From: Chloroflexota bacterium
GTDB taxonomy: Bacteria > Chloroflexota > Anaerolineae > Aggregatilineales > Phototrophicaceae
DNA length: 64,000 nucleotides
Direction of reading: 5' to 3'
Assembly: GCA_026707745.1 (NCBI GenBank)
Contig: JAPOWG010000116.1
Span: 62,001 to 126,000 of the forward strand
Shown: positions 59,357-64,000 of the stretch, piece after piece
Layout of the letters: each line of letters begins with the position of its first letter
Position numbering within the stretch: position 1 is the stretch's first letter
Position numbers and translations under genes: made by a program
Notes under the pieces: model-generated
The model's database searches: none
Told to the model about the DNA's origin: nothing
Seen by the model: only the letters and a program-made list of their open reading frames with translations

Positions 59357-59952
59357 AAGTCGGCATGATTTTCGAATGCGGTCCCCAAGGCGCCGACCGC
59401 AAGGTTTGCGAGCATTTGGCAAAACGCATCCGACCAGACCTCGAAATCATTAGCGAAACCCTTGATAACAAACCGAACCTGATCGCCGAATGCGGGATTG
59501 TCGCTGCGCAACTCCTCGAAGATAGCTGCGCGCGTGTGCTCGTAGTCTGGGACTTGTACCCAGCTTGGCGCGAAAGAGGCGCAAAACCGTGCCGCAAGGA
59601 AGACCGCGATGGCATCATGGCTTCGCTAACTTCGGCTGGTGTAGGGTCGGATAAGGTTGCGCTGGTCTGCATTGAAGAAGAACTGGAAGCATGGCTGCTG
59701 GCGGACAACAGAGCAATCAGCAAAGTATTGTCAAGACCAACTCACAAGGTGAACATCAAACGACAACGGAATCCAGAACGTGGCAATCCCAAGAAGCGTA
59801 TGACCAAACTCTTCAATGAAAACGTTGGACGCCCATATCATGATCTGAAACACGCAGAAATGATCGCAAGAGCCATTCCAGACCTTCAGCGATTAAGGAG
59901 AGTTGACGCCTTTCGCCGTTTCGCGCTCAAGGTTGCCGACGTAGAGCTTTAG
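59353..59952 (+). CDS. DUF4276-like (TOPRIM-like) partner protein
   Basis: A 199-residue protein that starts inside the ATPase stop (ATGA). The order of acidic residues fits a TOPRIM-like metal site: Glu8 in MIFECGPQG, Asp67 in VLVVWDLYPAW, and IEEELEAWLLAD with Glu112 and Asp118. The E-x-E-A-W-L-L-A-D string is the hallmark of DUF4276 proteins. The second Asp of a standard TOPRIM DxD is replaced (DLY). The C-terminal half is basic (KVNIKRQRNPERGNPKKRM), suggesting nucleic acid binding. It ends 15 bp from the convergent fadN-like gene. Confidence 0.75.
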   Translation: MKVGMIFECGPQGADRKVCEHLAKRIRPDLEIISETLDNKPNLIAECGIVAAQLLEDSCARVLVVWDLYPAWRERGAKPCRKEDRDGIMASLTSAGVGSDKVALVCIEEELEAWLLADNRAISKVLSRPTHKVNIKRQRNPERGNPKKRMTKLFNENVGRPYHDLKHAEMIARAIPDLQRLRRVDAFRRFALKVADVEL

Positions 59953-59967
59953 CACGCGCAGAATAAC

Positions 59968-62355
59968 TCAATTCCGCAAAGGCTTGTTCGTCTGCAGCAT
60001 ATGCATGATCCGCTCCTGCGTCTTCGTCTCCATAATCAAGCTCAAAAACGCTTCACGCTCCAAATTCAACAGATACCCTTGCTCCACCCACTGCGGCTCG
60101 GCCAAAGCCCCGCCAGTGAGAATGTACGCCAGCTTGCGCGCGATCAAGGCATCATGCGCGCTGGCATAACCGGCTTCCTGGAATCCCGCCACGCCCAGTA
60201 AAAGCGCCGCGTAGGCGTCGCGCCCCGCGGCATAGACCGCTTCCGGCTTGCGCTGCTGATAGGTCTCGCTTAATGCCAGCCCCAGCGCCTTCGCTTCGCC
60301 CAGCAAATGCGAACGATTCATGACAATCTTGTCCGATGCGCTCAGGAAGCCCAGCGATTGCGCTTCTTTGGCGCTGCCGCTGACCTTGGCGGTGGCGATA
60401 GTCTCGAATGCCCGTTGCAAGCCCGCAATCTTATCGTCCGAGCCGGCGCTCGCCAGCGGATTCACCAGGCGCCGGACCAACTCCTTGCAGCCGCCGCCCG
60501 CTGGTATTAGGCCGACGCCGACCTCGACCAGCCCCATGTAAAGCTCGGCCTGCGCCACCACCGCGCTGCCGGACATCACCAGTTCCGCGCCGCCGCCCAG
60601 CGCCATGTTATGCGCCGCTACAACGACCGGCTTGGGCGCATAGCGCAGGGCATTCGTCAAATCCTGCAGGGAAACCAGCACCTTTTCAATGCCTTCAAGG
60701 CCCGCCATGAGCGCCGATGGATCAAGGTTGGCGCCGATCGAAAAGCGCTCGCCGTCATTGCCAATGACCAAGGCGCGGTATTGGGGCGAATCCAGCAGGT
60801 CCAGCGCCTGCCAGCCCGATTCGATCAGGCCAGCGGTGATGCTGTTTTGCTTGGTGTTGAACTCCCAGAGCAAAACGTCGTCGCCCAGGTCGTAGACGTT
60901 TCCGTCGCCATTGCTATAAACTTCGGCGCCGGACGCGCGCAAGTCGGCCACGGTGATCTCCCGCGGATCTTTGAGGAGTGGCAGATAAGTACCATCCTGC
61001 GGACTGTAATAGCCGACAGTTTTTCCGCAGTCGTCCCGTTGATAAAAGCTGTCGTGGCCGGCGGCGAGCATGTCCCGGACCCAATCCGCCACCGGATAAC
61101 CGTCGGCTTCAAAGCGATCGACGGTTGAGGCCACCCCGATGGCGTCCCAGATTTCGAAGGGACCCATTTGATGCGCGAAACCCCATTTCTGCGCATTGTC
61201 AATATTGACGATGCTGTCGGTGATTTCCGGCACGCGCTGCGAGGCATATGCCAGCAAGAAGGCATGCAAATGATAGAGGTATTTTCCCGCGCGATCGTCG
61301 GCGTTGATCAGCAGCCGTATGCGTTCGCCCAGCGGCTTAACTTTGCGGTACTGACCGACGCTGTCGAACCGCGGCTTGCTCGGCGGCTCGTACTCCAGCG
61401 TATCCAGGTTGAGCGCCCACAATTCCTTTTTGCCGCCGTCCCGCCGCATGTGATAAAAGCCTCTGCCGGTCTTGCGTCCCAGCCAGCCGCGTTCCAGCAG
61501 CTTGTCCGAAAGTTCGGCATTTTTCCGGTGCGTCAATATCTCGCGCGCCGGATCATCGGGAATGGCTTCATATAGATTGCGCGCCACGCCCACCGCGATG
61601 TCAAAGCCCACCAGATCGTTCAGGTTGAAAGTGGCGGTTTTCGGACGGCCGATCAGCGGGCCCGTCAAGGCATCCACCTCTTCCACGCTATAGCCGTGAT
61701 CCAGCGCGTAATTGGTCGCTTGCATGCCCGCAAGCGACATGAAGCGATTGCCGATGAAATTGGGCGTGTCCTTGCAGCGCACCGTGCCCTTGCCCAAATT
61801 ATTGGCGCCGAAGCGCATCATGAAGTCGACAATGGCGGGATCGGTACCGGCGTGCGGGATGATTTCCAGCAGCCGCAGGTAACGCGGCGGATTGAAGAAA
61901 TGCGTCCCCAGAAAGCGCCGACTGAAGCCCTCCGGCAAGCCCGCGACGATCTGATGAATGGGAATGCCGGAGGTATTGCTGCTGACAATGGCATCGTCCT
62001 TGACACAGTCGACCAGGCGCGCCATCAGCGCGCGCTTGATATCCAAACGTTCGACGATGGCTTCGATCACCCAGTCCGCCTCGGCTGCCTTTTCCAGGTC
62101 GTCCTCGATATTGCCAACGCGAATGTTCGCCAGATCGTCGGGGCTGTAGAGCTGCGCCGGGCGCATTTTCTGCAATGATTTCAAATTCCCGTTGACAATC
62201 GCGTTTCGGACCCTTGCGCCGTCCTCGGGCGAGCTGTCTTTTGGCGGAATATCCAACAGCAGCGTTTCAATACCCACGCCCGCCAACAAGGACGCGATGC
62301 CGCCGCCCATAGTCCCGGAGCCGATGACCGCCGCCTTCTTGATTTGCCTTCCCAT
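59968..62355 (-). CDS. fadN: 3-hydroxyacyl-CoA dehydrogenase/enoyl-CoA hydratase, FadN type
   Basis: A 795-residue bifunctional beta-oxidation enzyme, matching Bacillus FadN in length and domain order. The NAD-binding domain comes first (GSGTMGGGIASLLAG, residues 12-26), then the C-terminal dehydrogenase domains (TPNFIGNRF, KTGRGFYH). The enoyl-CoA hydratase/isomerase domain is last (about 510-740, with NMALGGGAELVMSGS). This is the reverse order of FadB. It follows the SDR gene by 57 bp. Its expected partner fadA is downstream but separated by the opposite-strand cassette. Confidence 0.92.
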   Translation of the reverse strand: MGRQIKKAAVIGSGTMGGGIASLLAGVGIETLLLDIPPKDSSPEDGARVRNAIVNGNLKSLQKMRPAQLYSPDDLANIRVGNIEDDLEKAAEADWVIEAIVERLDIKRALMARLVDCVKDDAIVSSNTSGIPIHQIVAGLPEGFSRRFLGTHFFNPPRYLRLLEIIPHAGTDPAIVDFMMRFGANNLGKGTVRCKDTPNFIGNRFMSLAGMQATNYALDHGYSVEEVDALTGPLIGRPKTATFNLNDLVGFDIAVGVARNLYEAIPDDPAREILTHRKNAELSDKLLERGWLGRKTGRGFYHMRRDGGKKELWALNLDTLEYEPPSKPRFDSVGQYRKVKPLGERIRLLINADDRAGKYLYHLHAFLLAYASQRVPEITDSIVNIDNAQKWGFAHQMGPFEIWDAIGVASTVDRFEADGYPVADWVRDMLAAGHDSFYQRDDCGKTVGYYSPQDGTYLPLLKDPREITVADLRASGAEVYSNGDGNVYDLGDDVLLWEFNTKQNSITAGLIESGWQALDLLDSPQYRALVIGNDGERFSIGANLDPSALMAGLEGIEKVLVSLQDLTNALRYAPKPVVVAAHNMALGGGAELVMSGSAVVAQAELYMGLVEVGVGLIPAGGGCKELVRRLVNPLASAGSDDKIAGLQRAFETIATAKVSGSAKEAQSLGFLSASDKIVMNRSHLLGEAKALGLALSETYQQRKPEAVYAAGRDAYAALLLGVAGFQEAGYASAHDALIARKLAYILTGGALAEPQWVEQGYLLNLEREAFLSLIMETKTQERIMHMLQTNKPLRN

Positions 62356-62412
62356 TTACGCTATCGCCTTTCGTTCTTGATTCCCGCTCTCGCCTTACCG
62401 CGGCGGCAACGC

Positions 62413-63117
62413 TCACCAAGGCAGTTCGCTGCCGTCGTACTGGAAGAACTTGCCACTGTCGGCGGGACTCAGCCGCTTGAACAGGGCGCGCAACGCCCTC
62501 GCCGACTCTTCCGGCGCCAGCGCGGCCTTTGCTCCCCCCATGTCAGTTCGAACCCAGCCGGGATTGACGGTCGCCGACGTGACGCCGGCCATCGCGCCAT
62601 CAAATGCCAGGACTCGCGCCGCCATATTCATCGCCGCCTTGCTCATGCGATAGGCGTAGGACCGGCCGGCCGTCCGCTCTAGCGAGCCCATGCCGGACGA
62701 GATCATGACGACGCGCGGATTCAATCCGCGCTTCAATAAACCGCGAAACGCCTGCGTGACAATCAGCGGACTCACGGCATTTGTCGTGATGACTCTGCCC
62801 ACCTCGGATGCCGTAAGTTGCCCCATCAGTCGCCCATGGTCGTCGCCGCCTATGCCGGCGTTGTTGATGAGCAGGTCCAGTCCCTCAACGCTTGCGGCGA
62901 CCACGGACGCAGCCGCTGCGATCGAGTCTTCATCATTGATATCCATTTGCAAGACCTGGATCAGACCGGCATAAAGTTCTGTCAATTCTTGCAATTGCTG
63001 CGCCTTGTCCGGGTTCCGGCAGGTGGCGAACACGTAGACATCGCCCTCACCTAGGTATTGGCGGACCAATTCAAGGCCGATGCCCCGATTCGAGCCTGTG
63101 ATCAGGATCCTTTGCAT
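62413..63117 (-). CDS. Short-chain dehydrogenase/reductase
   Basis: A 234-residue classical SDR. The cofactor motif is ITGSNRGIGLELV (TGxxxGIG type, near residue 6), with NNAG in LLINNAGIGG and the catalytic Tyr/Lys in SYAYRMSKAAMN. A serine precedes it in VVMISSGMGS. Overall it resembles the C-factor/CsgA-like group. The role in this operon may be oxidation or reduction of a hydroxy/keto intermediate, but no substrate can be read. AAGG stands 6 bases before the ATG. Confidence 0.9.
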   Translation of the reverse strand: MQRILITGSNRGIGLELVRQYLGEGDVYVFATCRNPDKAQQLQELTELYAGLIQVLQMDINDEDSIAAAASVVAASVEGLDLLINNAGIGGDDHGRLMGQLTASEVGRVITTNAVSPLIVTQAFRGLLKRGLNPRVVMISSGMGSLERTAGRSYAYRMSKAAMNMAARVLAFDGAMAGVTSATVNPGWVRTDMGGAKAALAPEESARALRALFKRLSPADSGKFFQYDGSELPW

Positions 63118-63160
63118 CTATTGCCTTCTTTCTGATGGGCGCGGAACCGGCCAAGCCCTG

Positions 63161-63829
63161 CTATTCGTCAAGGGGTCTTGACACGCTTTCCTCGCGGCGC
63201 AACGCCGACATAAAAAAGTCCACCATCACATCCGCCACTTCTTCGCCGGTGAGCCGCCCGCCCTCGCGATACCAGACGCTGATCCAGTTGTGCGCGCCCA
63301 GAATGGTCTTGGTCACGATCGCGGCGTCAACTGCGCGAAACTCCCCCGCTTCAATACCGGCAACCAGCGTATCGTGAAATAAACTCTCAAAATAGTCGCG
63401 GCGCTCAAAGAAATGGTTGCGCCGCTCGACGTACTCGGCATGAAACTTGCGCTTGCCGTTCCTGGTATCTTGACTCACATTGAGCAGCGCCCGAATCTCA
63501 AAGACCATCGCCGCGGCAACCGCCACATTCTCGCTGATGCTCACGATATGCGAGCGAACCATGGCGGCGAACTTTTCGCTAGAAGATTTGTCCGAGTCGA
63601 CGATGCGTTCCAGCCTCTCCATCGCCAGTTCATGCCCGACCTCCAGCACACTCAGCACCAAGAAGTCTTTGTTCTTGAAATGATGATATAAGCTGGCGGC
63701 GGTCAGATTGACCTGGGCAGCGATATCTTTCATGGTCGTGGCATCGTAACCCTTGCGCCGCAATACCTCAGCCGCTGCCCAAAGAATATCCTCACGATCC
63801 ACCGATTGGTCCGCAGGTTTCCGCGCCAA
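63161..63829 (-). CDS. TetR-family transcriptional regulator
   Basis: A 222-residue TetR repressor. The N-terminal helix-turn-helix is typical: ILWAAAEVLRRKGYDATTM, IAAQVNLTAASLYHHFKNKD. The long helical ligand domain has no diagnostic motif. The start is TTG at 63829, supported by AAAGGAG 7 bases upstream; no ATG fits the domain. It heads the tetR-sdr-fadN unit, so control of acyl-CoA metabolism with an acyl-CoA ligand is the likely role, as for other FadR-type TetR proteins. Confidence 0.9.
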   Translation of the reverse strand: MARKPADQSVDREDILWAAAEVLRRKGYDATTMKDIAAQVNLTAASLYHHFKNKDFLVLSVLEVGHELAMERLERIVDSDKSSSEKFAAMVRSHIVSISENVAVAAAMVFEIRALLNVSQDTRNGKRKFHAEYVERRNHFFERRDYFESLFHDTLVAGIEAGEFRAVDAAIVTKTILGAHNWISVWYREGGRLTGEEVADVMVDFFMSALRREESVSRPLDE

Positions 63830-63883
63830 ACGCCTGCTCCTTTGTCAGCCATTACTTAAAGAGACGCCCAAAACTAGCGCTCG

Positions 63884-63912
63884 ATTATAGGACAGCCATA
63901 AACCTGATTCAA
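63884..63912 (-). promoter_or_regulatory. Promoter of the tetR-sdr-fadN operon
   Basis: On the minus strand TTGAAT (complement of 63907-63912) and a perfect TATAAT (complement of 63884-63889) are 17 bp apart. The palindrome AGCGCT occurs on both sides (63876-63881 and 63912-63917), 36 bp apart, which could mark an operator of the TetR protein. Confidence 0.7.
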
Positions 63913-64000
63913 GCGCTGGAAAACCCAAGCGGCGTATCGAAATCGCTCGAAATTAAAATACCTCGAAATCCACAGGGGCCGCCCAAAACCCTACCCGTGC

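Overview
The window looks like chromosome of a GC-rich member of the Chloroflexota (Anaerolineae-like). The inference rests on gene content and style: an archaeal-type short ProRS, two paralogous four-domain S1 proteins, a menaquinone-linked complex I operon with two NuoM genes, a b-delta fused ATP synthase stalk subunit, FemAB-family ligases, and a surface protein with a Pro-Thr-x-Thr-Pro linker typical of this phylum. No rRNA, tRNA, CRISPR array or complete insertion sequence was seen.

Layout. 1-7.2 kb: thioredoxin (minus), then plus-strand hrcA-grpE-dnaK-dnaJ-prmA-menG. 7.2-17.3 kb: minus-strand translation and RNA genes (infA, rpsU, two rpsA paralogues, a phosphoribosyltransferase, a THUMP-like methyltransferase, pnp, rpsO). 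17.4-27.7 kb: a large NYN-domain protein, proS, a MazG-like hydrolase, three envelope polysaccharide/glycosyltransferase genes and murE. 27.9-30.7 kb: an F0-only ATP synthase operon (atpI-like, atpB, atpE, atpF-delta) closed by a strong terminator. 30.8-40.5 kb: nuoA-H-J-K-L-M-M-N, membrane-arm subunits only, behind a recognisable promoter. 40.8-43.8 kb: two tandem FemAB genes and a PhyH-type oxygenase. 43.8-54.4 kb: accessory region with a truncated alpha-2-macroglobulin-like protein, a kinase-fold phosphotransferase, an excisionase-type HTH protein, a long leader with a terminator, an HNH nuclease, a LysE exporter bordered by a remnant of the HNH 3' end, a J-domain/DUF4230 membrane protein, an M20 peptidase, a lipoprotein and a methyltransferase. 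54.7-56.8 kb: two-component system. 56.8-63.9 kb: fatty-acid oxidation genes (TetR, SDR, FadN-like, FadA-like).

How parts work together. The heat-shock block encodes the HrcA repressor with the complete DnaK/DnaJ/GrpE machine. Complex I membrane subunits and F0 subunits are adjacent and co-oriented, but the peripheral arm (NuoB-G, I) and F1 are not in this window. murE, the FemAB pair and the polysaccharide genes form an envelope theme.

The best candidate for an undescribed system is the low-GC, plus-strand two-gene cassette at 58124-59952: an AAA ATPase and a DUF4276/TOPRIM-like protein with a 4-base overlap. It lies between the otherwise co-oriented fadN-like and fadA-like genes and resembles split OLD or PARIS-type defence modules. 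Other points of interest are a J-domain/DUF4230 fusion, a roughly 185-residue insertion in ATP synthase subunit a, loss of a pump lysine in the second NuoM, and a four-copy intergenic repeat.
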